A DNA stretch of 56,420 bases from DASTPP01 sp035762175 (lineage in GTDB: Bacteria; Myxococcota_A; Polyangia; Polyangiales; Polyangiaceae), in NCBI GenBank assembly GCA_035762175.1, contig DASTPP010000127.1, forward strand, positions 1 to 56,420. Direction: 5' to 3'. A program made the position numbers and the translations under genes. The notes under the pieces were generated by a model. The model was not told where the DNA came from and made no database searches. It worked only from the letters and a program-made list of their open reading frames with translations. Positions 1-7,328 of this stretch are shown one piece after another. Positions within the stretch are counted from its first letter, which is position 1. Every line of letters begins with the position of its first letter.

Positions 1-671
1 CGCTGCCGGCGCGCTACGCGGCGGTCGCGGCGCTGGGGCTCACGTGGCGCTGGTTCTATTACGTGCCCACCACGCTGCGGGCCTGGCTCGACCGGCACGA
101 GCCCGGCGGGCGGGGCGAGGGCGAGGGGTACGCGCGGGCCCTCTGGCTGCGCTGCTACGCGCCCTACGCCGCGCTCAACTTCGGGCTCTTGCCGGCGGCC
201 TTCTTGCCGCTCGGGCCGCTGGCGGCGCTCAGCGCGCTCGCCAACTCGCTCGGCGCCGAGGCCCTGACCAACCTGCACACCTTTTGCGTCGTGGGCCCGA
301 ACCACACCGGCGACGACCTCTACCGCTTCACCGAGCGCCCGGCCTCGAAGGCCGAGGCCGCGTGCCGGCAGATCGCCGGCTCGGCCAACTACGCCTGCGG
401 CTCAGAGCTGGTCGATTTCGCGCAGCTCTGGCTAAACTACCAGATCGAGCACCACGTCTGGCCCGACCTGCCCATGCTGCGCTATCGCGAGGCGCAGCCG
501 AAGCTGAAGGCGCTCTGCGCGAAGTACGGCGTGCCCTACGTGCAAGAGAGCGTCTTCGCCCGCGTGAAGAAGATGGCGGCCGTCGCCGTCGGCGCGGCCT
601 CGATGAAGCGCGCCTCGTCGTTCACGCGCCGCGAGGACGAAAGCCCGTCGGCCGCGCCGAGCCGCGCGTGA
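1..671 (+). CDS. Fatty acid desaturase, C-terminal part (cut by window edge)
   Basis: The reading frame is open from the first complete codon at position 3, so the start lies upstream of the window. The visible part contains the third histidine box of membrane desaturases, in the form NYQIEHHVWPDLP at about 433-471. The Gln as first residue of the box (QIEHH) is typical of front-end (delta-6-type) and sphingolipid desaturases. An LHTF segment and a hydrophobic stretch lie before it. Family knowledge: these are di-iron integral membrane enzymes that insert double bonds into acyl chains. The first two His boxes must lie upstream. The stop codon overlaps the GTG start of the next gene (GTGA), so the two are probably cotranscribed. 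The Ser/Arg-rich last 30 residues are not part of the conserved domain. Confidence 0.82.
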   Translation, partial: LPARYAAVAALGLTWRWFYYVPTTLRAWLDRHEPGGRGEGEGYARALWLRCYAPYAALNFGLLPAAFLPLGPLAALSALANSLGAEALTNLHTFCVVGPNHTGDDLYRFTERPASKAEAACRQIAGSANYACGSELVDFAQLWLNYQIEHHVWPDLPMLRYREAQPKLKALCAKYGVPYVQESVFARVKKMAAVAVGAASMKRASSFTRREDESPSAAPSRA

Positions 672-1984
672 GGCTCGCGGCGGTGGCCGGGCGGGGGCGC
701 CGGGGGGGACGCGGCCCGGCGCCCGCGGGCGAGCCGGGCGGGCCGAGCGCGCGGCGGCGAGCGCTGGTAGGTTGGTGCGTCGCGGCGGTCGCGCTGCTCG
801 GGGGGTGTCGCGCCCCCTCCGGCGGGGGCGATCGAGAGCGCTGCTTGCGAGACGCCGATCTGCCAGCGTGCGGCGTCGTGTGTCGCGCCGGCGAAGGCGC
901 CATCTGCGAGCGGGCCGCCGAGCTCAGCGCCGCGCAAGGCAAAGTGGCGGAGGCGAACGAGTACAATGAGCTCGCGTGCAAGGCGGGCAGCGGCTACCGG
1001 TGTCGGCTCGCCCTGACGGCGCTCGAGCAGGCCGACCCGCCGCCGCCGCCCGCCGCGATCACGTCGGTGATCGACCGGGGCTGCGAGCTCGGGATAGGGG
1101 CCCTCTGCTGGCGGGCTTACCAGACCTCCGTGGGCGCCGACCCCCCGCGGGCGGCGGCTTCGCTGGCGCGGGCGTGCGAGCACGATCCGGCGGGGGCGAA
1201 CCCCGCGGGCGAGGGCGGCGCGCTGCTCCGTTGCCCCGCGCCCGACCCCGCGATTCTCGCCCGACTCGAGGGGGCCGCGCGGGCCTGCGGGGCGGCCGAG
1301 CGCGGCGGCCCCTGTGCGGCGTTCGGCATTTTGCTGCGGGGCGTCGACGACGCCCGGGCGCGCGAGGCGTTTCGCCGCGAGTGCGCCTTGCGCGGCTTCG
1401 ACCCCGCGTCCGACGAGTCGTGTGTCGCCTGGCACTTTACGCCGCCCCTCGATACCGCCGCGGTGCTCGCACAGGCCCGCGAGTTCGGCATCGCGGTGGG
1501 CTTGATTTCCGGAGGCCCGGCGACCCTGGGCTCGCCCTCCGGAAGCTCGGCGGCCGCGGGCTCGCCCTCCGGAGGCCCGGCGGCCCCAGCTTCGGCCTCC
1601 GGAGGCTCGGCGGCCCCGGGCTCGCCCCCCGCGCCGAAGTCGCCGCGGGCCCGCGCCCCCAAGGTGTCGGTGCGCTTCGGCCAGGTGCAAACCTCGGGCG
1701 GCTCCGCGGACGCCGTGCGGCGCGCGGTCGAGGCGTCCCGCGACGAGCTCACCGCCTGCTACGTGCGGGGCCTGGCCGCCGCGCCCGGCTTGATCGGTCG
1801 CGTCTCGGTGCGCCTCGCGTACGACCGGTTCGGCGAGGGCTTCATGCCCTCGAACGGCGGCTCGGATCTACCCGACGCGGGCGTCATCGATTGCGTCGTC
1901 GGGGTCGTCAGCAAGACGCGCGTCACGCCGCCGCCGCAGGCCTTCATCGCGGTCGTGCCCCTCGTCTTCACGCCCGGCCCCTGA
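668..1984 (+). CDS. Lipoprotein with AgmX/PglI-type C-terminal domain
   Basis: The chosen GTG start at 668 overlaps the desaturase stop and gives a 438-residue protein. It has an Arg-rich N-terminus, a hydrophobic segment (VAAVALLGGC) and a lipobox Cys, so it is probably exported and lipidated. The middle is Cys-rich with short helical units resembling Sel1-like repeats (CELGIGALCWRAY). A Ser/Gly/Ala/Pro linker made of four 30-bp repeats follows. The C-terminal 100 residues (AVEASRDELTACYVRG, then GRVSVRLAYD, IDCVVG and a closing VVPLVF) match the pattern of the AgmX/PglI C-terminal domain that recurs in myxobacterial gliding and envelope proteins. The precise role is unknown. The start is uncertain because no ATG is available in frame close to the signal sequence. 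Confidence 0.6.
   Translation: MRLAAVAGRGRRGGRGPAPAGEPGGPSARRRALVGWCVAAVALLGGCRAPSGGGDRERCLRDADLPACGVVCRAGEGAICERAAELSAAQGKVAEANEYNELACKAGSGYRCRLALTALEQADPPPPPAAITSVIDRGCELGIGALCWRAYQTSVGADPPRAAASLARACEHDPAGANPAGEGGALLRCPAPDPAILARLEGAARACGAAERGGPCAAFGILLRGVDDARAREAFRRECALRGFDPASDESCVAWHFTPPLDTAAVLAQAREFGIAVGLISGGPATLGSPSGSSAAAGSPSGGPAAPASASGGSAAPGSPPAPKSPRARAPKVSVRFGQVQTSGGSADAVRRAVEASRDELTACYVRGLAAAPGLIGRVSVRLAYDRFGEGFMPSNGGSDLPDAGVIDCVVGVVSKTRVTPPPQAFIAVVPLVFTPGP
1508..1627 (+). repeat. Four 30-bp in-frame tandem repeats
   Basis: Four copies of a 30-bp unit beginning TCCGGA start at 1508, 1538, 1568 and 1598. Each encodes a ten-residue Ser/Gly/Pro/Ala block of the type SGGPAAPGSP. They form the flexible linker of the lipoprotein between its Cys-rich part and its C-terminal domain. 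The 30-bp period keeps the frame. Confidence 0.85.
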
Positions 1985-2113
1985 ACCGAGCCCGCGGGGC
2001 GGCTCATGCCCGGCCCCTGAACCCAGCCTGTGGGGCGGGTTCATGCCCGACCCCTGAAACGAGCCCGTGGGGCGGGTTCATGCCCGGCCCCTGAACCGAG
2101 CCCGCGGTGTGGG
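1973..2113 (+). repeat. 36-37 bp tandem repeats spanning the lipoprotein stop codon
   Basis: Three full units (1973-2008, 2009-2045, 2046-2082) and a partial fourth (2083-2113) each start CCCGGCCCCTGAAC or a close variant and end in TTCATG or CTCATG. The first unit contains the final codons and TGA of the lipoprotein gene. The period is not a multiple of three and copies 2-4 are outside any gene, so the expansion is non-coding. Confidence 0.85.
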
Positions 2114-2451
2114 GGCGAAGCGAGCGCCGCTCGAACGTCGATTCTGGTGTTGGCGGAATGATCGGGTACTGTGAAACGACCTGCTCGTTCGCTGACCGCA
2201 GAAAAATACCGCAAGAGCGCAGCCGGACGCCCTGGCTAGAAACGAGCTAACCCTCGGTTTTACCAAGGGTTTTGTTCGTAAAGGCGGGCCGCGCCGGCGG
2301 GGTAGGTCGAGGCTTCGCAGGGGGCTTCGAAAAAAAGTTCGAGGCCCGTGTCGATCGGCGGGGTTCGGCTTCGACTGGGTGGTGAAGCACGGCGGGGCGC
2401 CGAGACGGGCGGCCCGCCGAACCCACCACCGACACGACGCGGAGAACGACG
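2114..2451. other. Intergenic region with an AT-richer pocket
   Basis: This stretch separates the lipoprotein and the VOC gene. Positions about 2135-2290 are clearly more AT-rich than the rest of the window. The pocket holds a 22-codon open frame starting GTG at 2171 and ending TAG at 2237-2239 (start MKRPARS, basic), followed ten bases later by a terminator-like hairpin. The remainder up to 2451 shows no gene. The VOC gene has a weak GGAG ribosome binding site just before its ATG. Confidence 0.5.
2249..2278 (+). terminator. Possible intrinsic terminator
   Basis: The left arm AACCCTCGG (2249-2257) pairs with CCAAGGGTT (2263-2271) with one mismatch and a TTTTA loop. It is followed by TTGTTCG, which is only a weak U-tract. 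It could end a short transcript from the AT-rich pocket or the upstream lipoprotein transcript. Confidence 0.4.
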
Positions 2452-2925
2452 ATGCAAAAGATTACCCCCTTTCTCTGGTTCGACGGCAACGCCGAAGAGG
2501 CCGCCGAGTTTTACGTTTCGACCTTCAAGAACTCGAAGATGGGCGACGTCGTGCGCGGCGGCGCGGGGCCGGGCGAGCGGGCCCGGGCGATGTCGGTCGA
2601 GTTCGAACTCGAGGGCCAGCCCTTCATCGCCCTCAACGGCGGCCCCCACTTCAAGTTCAACGAGGCCATCTCTCTCTACGTGAGCTGCGAGACGCAGGCC
2701 GAGGTCGACGCCCTGTGGGCGCGGCTGACGGCCGACGGCGGGCAGCCCTCGCAGTGCGGCTGGCTCAAAGACAAGTTCGGCCTCTCGTGGCAGATCATAC
2801 CCAAGACGTTGCCCGAGCTTTTGCGCGACCGAGACCCGGCGAAGGCGCAGCGGGTGATGCAGGCCATGATGGGCATGGCCAAGATCGACGTCGAAGCGCT
2901 GCGGCGCGCGCACCGCGGCGAGTAA
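2452..2925 (+). CDS. VOC-superfamily PhnB-like protein (3-dmu-9 3-mt domain)
   Basis: The 157-residue protein begins with the family signature ITPFLWFDGNAEEAAEFY, then STFKNS, a beta strand FELEGQPFIALNGGP, and the hallmark CGWLKDKFGLSWQIIP near residues 100-118. Length and motif order are those of the single-domain PhnB / 3-demethylubiquinone-9 3-methyltransferase-like group of the glyoxalase/VOC fold. Many members are cytoplasmic with no assigned substrate, and the methyltransferase name is historical. The ATG at 2452 follows a GGAG motif. The gene stands alone with the same orientation as its neighbours, and nothing in the context fixes a substrate. Confidence 0.85.
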   Translation: MQKITPFLWFDGNAEEAAEFYVSTFKNSKMGDVVRGGAGPGERARAMSVEFELEGQPFIALNGGPHFKFNEAISLYVSCETQAEVDALWARLTADGGQPSQCGWLKDKFGLSWQIIPKTLPELLRDRDPAKAQRVMQAMMGMAKIDVEALRRAHRGE

Positions 2926-3306
2926 GGGTGCGGCCGGCGCTCGGGCGACGCTCGGGCAACGTTCTGACGGCGCTCGGGCGGCGCTCGGGCGGCGCTCGGG
3001 CGGCGCTCGGGCGGGCCGGGCGATCGGGGCCGGCTTGGGGCGCTTCGGCGTTCCGCCCGGGGGAGGGTAAACTCGGCCGGCGGGGTCGAAGCCTGCGAAA
3101 GCCGAGGTTACCGAGGTTTCGGCGGGGGCCCGGCGGCGCGCGGCCGGCCGGTCGGCGTCGCGCAGGCGGCGCCCGCGGGGGGCATTTCGCCGGTCGGGGG
3201 CAGACTCATTACGCTTCTGTGCCGAGGCGCGGCTTCCTTCTGCTAAACCCGATCGGGCCAACCAGAGCTCGCCGGAAGCCGAGCGCGCACGACTGGGGAG
3301 GGCGCC
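2926..3306. other. Intergenic region with GCGCTCGGGCG repeats
   Basis: Positions about 2937-3016 carry seven or so imperfect copies of a 10-11 bp unit of the form GGCGCTCGGGC. The rest is GC-rich with no recognisable gene. The following kinase gene has a GGGGAGGG ribosome binding site a few bases before its ATG at 3307. No clear promoter was found. Confidence 0.5.
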
Positions 3307-5349
3307 ATGTCCTCGAAGACACGCAAAAAGCGACAGGCTGCCGCGCGCAAGGCCGCGGGGCTCCAGCAACCCGAGGGGGCGTCGGCCGACGCCGCGCAGG
3401 GGCCGGGCATGGCGCCGCGCGTCGAGGCGCCGGCGGCGTCGCCGGCCAATGCCGGCCCGGCGGCGTCGTCGACGATGGTCAAGGTGGGCCCGGCATCGTG
3501 GCCGACGTCGTGGACGGTCCGGGCTGCGGCGCCAGCGCCGGCGCCGTCCTCGTCGTCGGTGAAAGCGACGGGGCCGACGGCGGGCGTGGTGGCGACTCCG
3601 GCGGCGGCGTCGGTGAAGGCGGCGAGCCCGGCGTCGGGCGTGGCGGCGAGTCCGGCGTCGGGCGTGGCGGCGACCCCGGCGGCGTCGGTGAAGGCGGCGA
3701 GCCCGGCGTCGGGCGTGGTGGCGACCCCGGCGGCGCCGATGAAGGCGGCGGGGCCGGCGGCAGACGTGGCCGGTCCGGCGTCATCGAGGGCCCCGGCGGC
3801 GGGTCCGGTGTCGTCGAGAGCCCCGCTGGCGGGCCCGGCGGCAGACGCGGCCGGCCCGGCGTCATCGAGAACACCCTTGGTGGGGGCGGCGTCAGCAAGA
3901 GCCCCGTTGGCGGGGTCGACGACAGAGGTAGCGGGCCCGCCATCGTCGAGGACCCCGTTGGCGGGGTCAGTGTCATCGAGAGCCCCGTCGGCGCCAGACC
4001 TGGCGGGCCCAGCGTCGTCGAGGACCCCGTTGGCGGGGTCGGTGTCATCGAGAGCCCCGTCGGCGCCAGACCTGGCAGGCCCGGCGTCGTCGAGGACCCC
4101 GTTGGCTGGGGCGGCAGACATGGCCGGCCCGCCGTCATCGAGAACCCCGTTGGCGGGGCCGGCGGCGGGCATGGTGGCGGCGCCGGCGTCGGCGAAGGTC
4201 GAGGTCGCGTCGACGTTGGCGAGAGACGGGGCGGCCGAGCAGACGTCGGCCGAGGCGTCCGTCGGGGCGTCGGCGGGGGACGACGGCGGGGGCCACGAAG
4301 AGGCGCTCGAGCTGGGGTTGAGCGAGATCGAGATCGTGGGCCCGGCGGAGCCGCGGCGGCCGCCGGCGGGCTGGGCGGGCGCGGCGGGGCCGGGGCAGCG
4401 CATCGCGGGGCGCTTCGTCCGCCGGCGTACGATCGCCCTGGGCGGCATGGGGCAGGTGCTCGAATGCGTCGACGCGCGCCTGCGGCGGCGGGTCGCGGTC
4501 AAGGCGCTGCGGCCCGAGTACCTCGACAACCCCACGGCCACCGGGCTGCTCGAGCGCGAGGCGCAGATCACCGCCTCGCTCTCGCACCCGGGCATCGTGC
4601 CGGTGCACGATCTGGGGGTCGACCCGGCGGTCGGGCCCTTTTACGTCATGCCCATGCTCGAGGGCGTGACGCTGCGCGAGGTGCTGACGCAGCTGCGCAA
4701 CGACCCGGCGGCCCACGCGGTCTACCGCCTCGACCGGCTGGTGCGCGCGTTCATTCGCATCTGCCACGCGGTCGAGCACGCGCACGGGCGGGGCGTCGTG
4801 CACTGCGACCTGAAGCCGGCGAACGTCATGCTCGGCGACTTCTCCGAGGTCGTCATCATCGACTGGGCCCTGGCCTACCGGCGCGGCGAGGGGCTGCCCT
4901 TCCGGGGGGGCACGGTCGGCTACCTGGCGATCGAGCAGCTCGACCCGCAATGCAACCACTTCACCGCGCGCACCGACGTCTTCGCGCTCGGCTCGATACT
5001 GTACGAGCTCTTGACGCTCGAGCACGCCTTCGCCGCCTCGACGGTCAGCGCCGCCTTCGCCGCGCGCAGCAAGGGCCAGCCCGTCTACGAGCTGCCGCCG
5101 CCGCCCGACAAGCGCGCGCCCGAGCGGCGCATTCCGGACGACGTCGCGGAGGTGTGCATGCGCGCCCTGGCGATCGAGCCCGAGCAGCGCTACGCCACGG
5201 TGGCCGAGATGGTGCGCGAGCTGCAAGAGGTCGCCGACGGCTCGTGGGGGCGCCTGCGCCGCGTCGCCGACGAGGCGCAGCAGCTGGCGCTGAAGGCCGC
5301 CCGCAGCTTCATCCAGTCGGTCACGCCGCGGCGCCGGCCCGGCCGCTGA
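3307..5349 (+). CDS. Ser/Thr protein kinase with long repetitive N-terminal region
   Basis: The 680-residue protein has two halves. Residues about 1-360 are a basic start (MSSKTRKKRQ) followed by low-complexity Ala/Ser/Pro/Gly sequence with repeated SSRTPLAG and SSRAPLAG units. Residues about 365-630 are a Hanks-type kinase domain: IALGGMGQV glycine loop, VAVKAL with the catalytic Lys, HCDLKPANVM catalytic loop near residue 498, and TVGYLAIEQL. The DFG motif is replaced by DWA (IIDWALAY), which occurs in a subset of bacterial kinases, and APE reads AIE. No membrane segment is evident after the kinase domain, so it is likely cytoplasmic. Catalytic Lys, Asp and Asn are present, so activity is plausible. 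The start is supported by a good ribosome binding site. Confidence 0.85.
   Translation: MSSKTRKKRQAAARKAAGLQQPEGASADAAQGPGMAPRVEAPAASPANAGPAASSTMVKVGPASWPTSWTVRAAAPAPAPSSSSVKATGPTAGVVATPAAASVKAASPASGVAASPASGVAATPAASVKAASPASGVVATPAAPMKAAGPAADVAGPASSRAPAAGPVSSRAPLAGPAADAAGPASSRTPLVGAASARAPLAGSTTEVAGPPSSRTPLAGSVSSRAPSAPDLAGPASSRTPLAGSVSSRAPSAPDLAGPASSRTPLAGAADMAGPPSSRTPLAGPAAGMVAAPASAKVEVASTLARDGAAEQTSAEASVGASAGDDGGGHEEALELGLSEIEIVGPAEPRRPPAGWAGAAGPGQRIAGRFVRRRTIALGGMGQVLECVDARLRRRVAVKALRPEYLDNPTATGLLEREAQITASLSHPGIVPVHDLGVDPAVGPFYVMPMLEGVTLREVLTQLRNDPAAHAVYRLDRLVRAFIRICHAVEHAHGRGVVHCDLKPANVMLGDFSEVVIIDWALAYRRGEGLPFRGGTVGYLAIEQLDPQCNHFTARTDVFALGSILYELLTLEHAFAASTVSAAFAARSKGQPVYELPPPPDKRAPERRIPDDVAEVCMRALAIEPEQRYATVAEMVRELQEVADGSWGRLRRVADEAQQLALKAARSFIQSVTPRRRPGR
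3945..4094 (+). repeat. 72-bp near-identical tandem repeat inside the kinase N-terminus
   Basis: Two consecutive 72-bp units (3945-4016 and 4017-4088) differ at only a few bases, and a third begins at 4089. Each encodes a 24-residue block containing SSRTPLAG and SSRAPSAPDLAG. The near-identity at DNA level suggests a recent duplication. Confidence 0.85.
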
Positions 5350-5412
5350 GGGTCGAGGCGGCCCCGCCCGAGCGTCGACGCATGCGGGCGAGTGCGCTAA
5401 AAATTCGCCATC

Positions 5413-6252
5413 ATGCCTAGCGCTCGGGCCTACGCCGCCTCGGCGGGGGCGGTCGCGTGCGGCGCCCTGCTGGCCGGCTGCGACGCCATCGTCGGCTTCG
5501 GCGACCTGCCCCCCTCGGCCGCCCCGCCCCTCGCCGAGGCGTGCTTCGCCGGCGGCCTCCGGCCCGTCGAGCCGAAGACCGAGCTCGTGCTGCGCGTGCC
5601 CTTCACCGAGAACGGCGGGGTCGCGGTGAGCGGCCCGCTCGAGGTCAAGGCCTGCGAGGTGTTCGACCCCACCTGCGAGTCGCCCCTGTCGTTCGGGGTC
5701 ACCGACGCGGCGGGCGTCGCCGAACTCATCGTGCCGGCCGCCCCGCCGGCGGGCGAATTCTTGGGCTTTCTGCGCGTCGACCGGCCGGGCTACTTCCGGG
5801 GCTCGACCTTCTTCCGGCCCCCGCCCCGGGTCGACGCGACCTTGCCCGCCGCGATCGCCGTCACCGACCAGGTCGTCACCCTGCTCACGATGGTGCTCGG
5901 CATCGACCGCGCGACCCTCGACGAGCGGGCGCACCTGGCGGTCTTGCCCGTCACCTGCGGGCGCCAGCCGGTGGCCGGCATCGAGCCCGTCTTGCCGCCC
6001 GAGCTCGATCTGACCGACTCGTCCACGGTGACCCTGGTGCGCAACGCCGGCAACCTGCTGCCCGGCCAGAACGTGACCGCGGCGGACGGCATCGTCGTGT
6101 TCGCGAACCTGCGCTTGCCCGAGGGGCAAGACAGCTGGCCCATCACGCTGTCGCTCATCGACCAGGCGACGCGGGCCGAGTTCGTGCCCCCGCAGCTCGT
6201 GCCCCTGCGGCGCGGCGAGGTGACGACGCTCGTCGTCGCCCCCGAGCCCTGA
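5413..6252 (+). CDS. Lipoprotein of unknown function
   Basis: The 279-residue protein starts with a signal sequence (AYAASAGAVACGALLAGC) whose lipobox LAGC places the lipidated Cys at about residue 23. The mature part has alternating beta-strand-like segments, including ELVLRVPFTENGGVAVSGP, GVTDAAGVAELIV and GFLRVDRPGYF. This is reminiscent of carboxypeptidase-regulatory or Ig-like folds seen in secreted myxobacterial proteins. Three Cys occur in the first third of the mature protein. The gene starts 63 bases after the kinase stop in the same direction and may be cotranscribed with it. No catalytic motif is visible. Confidence 0.7.
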   Translation: MPSARAYAASAGAVACGALLAGCDAIVGFGDLPPSAAPPLAEACFAGGLRPVEPKTELVLRVPFTENGGVAVSGPLEVKACEVFDPTCESPLSFGVTDAAGVAELIVPAAPPAGEFLGFLRVDRPGYFRGSTFFRPPPRVDATLPAAIAVTDQVVTLLTMVLGIDRATLDERAHLAVLPVTCGRQPVAGIEPVLPPELDLTDSSTVTLVRNAGNLLPGQNVTAADGIVVFANLRLPEGQDSWPITLSLIDQATRAEFVPPQLVPLRRGEVTTLVVAPEP

Positions 6253-6414
6253 GCCTCGGCGAGAGCATCGCCCCGAAGTTTCGCAGCAACGGCTCGGTCG
6301 CCAACTCGCCCGAGTTCGCCCGCGCCTTCGCGTGCGCCGAGGGCGAGGCCCTGAGCCCCGAGCGCCGCGGCGACGTCTGGTGAGGCGGGGCGGCCCTCTG
6401 GTACGCTCGCCGGC

Positions 6415-7239
6415 GTGGACGAGACGCTCGGCGATCGCATGAAGGGCTACGAGGCGCTCGAGGCCGGCCGGCGGCTGATGCCGCGGCTGCCCGCGGCGGC
6501 GCGCATCGACGGGCGCAGCTTCAGCGCGTACACGCGCGACCTCGCCCGCCCCTACGACGAGCGCCTGTCGCGGCTCATGATCGAGACGACGCGCGCGCTC
6601 GTGCGCGAGACGTCGGCGCGCATCGGCTACACCCAGTCCGACGAGATCACGCTGCTCTTTTACGCCGACGAGCCCGACGGCACGATCTACTTCGACGGCC
6701 GCGTGCACAAGATGGTCTCGCAGCTCGCCGCGCAGGCGACCGCCGTCTTCAACCACCTCTTGCCGCAGCACCTGCCCGAGAAGGCCGCGCGCGCCTCGCC
6801 CTCGGCGCTGCCGACCTTCGACTGCCGCGTCTGGGCGCTGCCGAGCCTCGCCGAGGCCGCCAACGTGCTGCTCTGGCGCGAGCTCGACGCCACCAAGAAC
6901 AGCCTCTCGATGGCGGCGCGGGCGTACTTCCCCCACGAGTCGCTGCTGAACAAGCGCGGCGGCGAGATGCACGAGATGCTCTTCGCCAAGGGCATCAACT
7001 GGAACGACTACCCCGCCTTCTTCAAGCGCGGCACCTACCTGCAGCGGCGCATGGTGCGGCGGCGCTTCACCGCCGACGAGCTCGACGCGCTGCCCGAGCG
7101 GCACCACGCCCGGCTCGACCCCGACCTCGCGATCGAGCGCGCCGCCTACGTCGAGCTCGAGATGCCCCCTTTCAACAAGGTCATCAACCGCGAGGGCGTC
7201 GCCTTCCACGGCGAAGAGCCCCGCGTCGCCGCGGGCTGA
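6415..7239 (+). CDS. Thg1-like protein (tRNA 3'-5' nucleotidyltransferase)
   Basis: The 274-residue protein carries the two family signatures: RIDGRSFSAYTR, with a metal-binding Asp at residue 32, and YTQSDEITLLF, with Asp76 and Glu77. It also has a C-terminal NWNDYPAFFKRGTYLQR segment. Eukaryotic Thg1 adds G-1 to tRNA(His). Bacterial and archaeal Thg1-like proteins add nucleotides in the 3'-5' direction to truncated tRNA 5' ends and are thought to repair tRNA. The length matches the family. The GTG at 6415 is the start that keeps the conserved N-terminal helix. The gene lies between a lipoprotein and aroA, which says little about its role. Distribution in bacteria is patchy, and Myxococcus is one of the known hosts. 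Confidence 0.9.
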   Translation: MDETLGDRMKGYEALEAGRRLMPRLPAAARIDGRSFSAYTRDLARPYDERLSRLMIETTRALVRETSARIGYTQSDEITLLFYADEPDGTIYFDGRVHKMVSQLAAQATAVFNHLLPQHLPEKAARASPSALPTFDCRVWALPSLAEAANVLLWRELDATKNSLSMAARAYFPHESLLNKRGGEMHEMLFAKGINWNDYPAFFKRGTYLQRRMVRRRFTADELDALPERHHARLDPDLAIERAAYVELEMPPFNKVINREGVAFHGEEPRVAAG

Positions 7240-7264
7240 GGGGCCGGCGCCCGCTACCGCACGC

Positions 7265-7293
7265 TTGAGCGCGCCGGGCGCCTGGTCTAACAA
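7265..7293 (+). promoter_or_regulatory. Candidate sigma-70-type promoter for aroA
   Basis: TTGAGC (7265-7270) and TAACAA (7288-7293) are separated by 17 bases and lie about 35 bases before the aroA GTG. The -35 box is good and the -10 box weak. Confidence 0.35.
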
Positions 7294-7328
7294 TCTAGGC
7301 CCCCCCCGCCAACCGAAGGGTCGACCAC

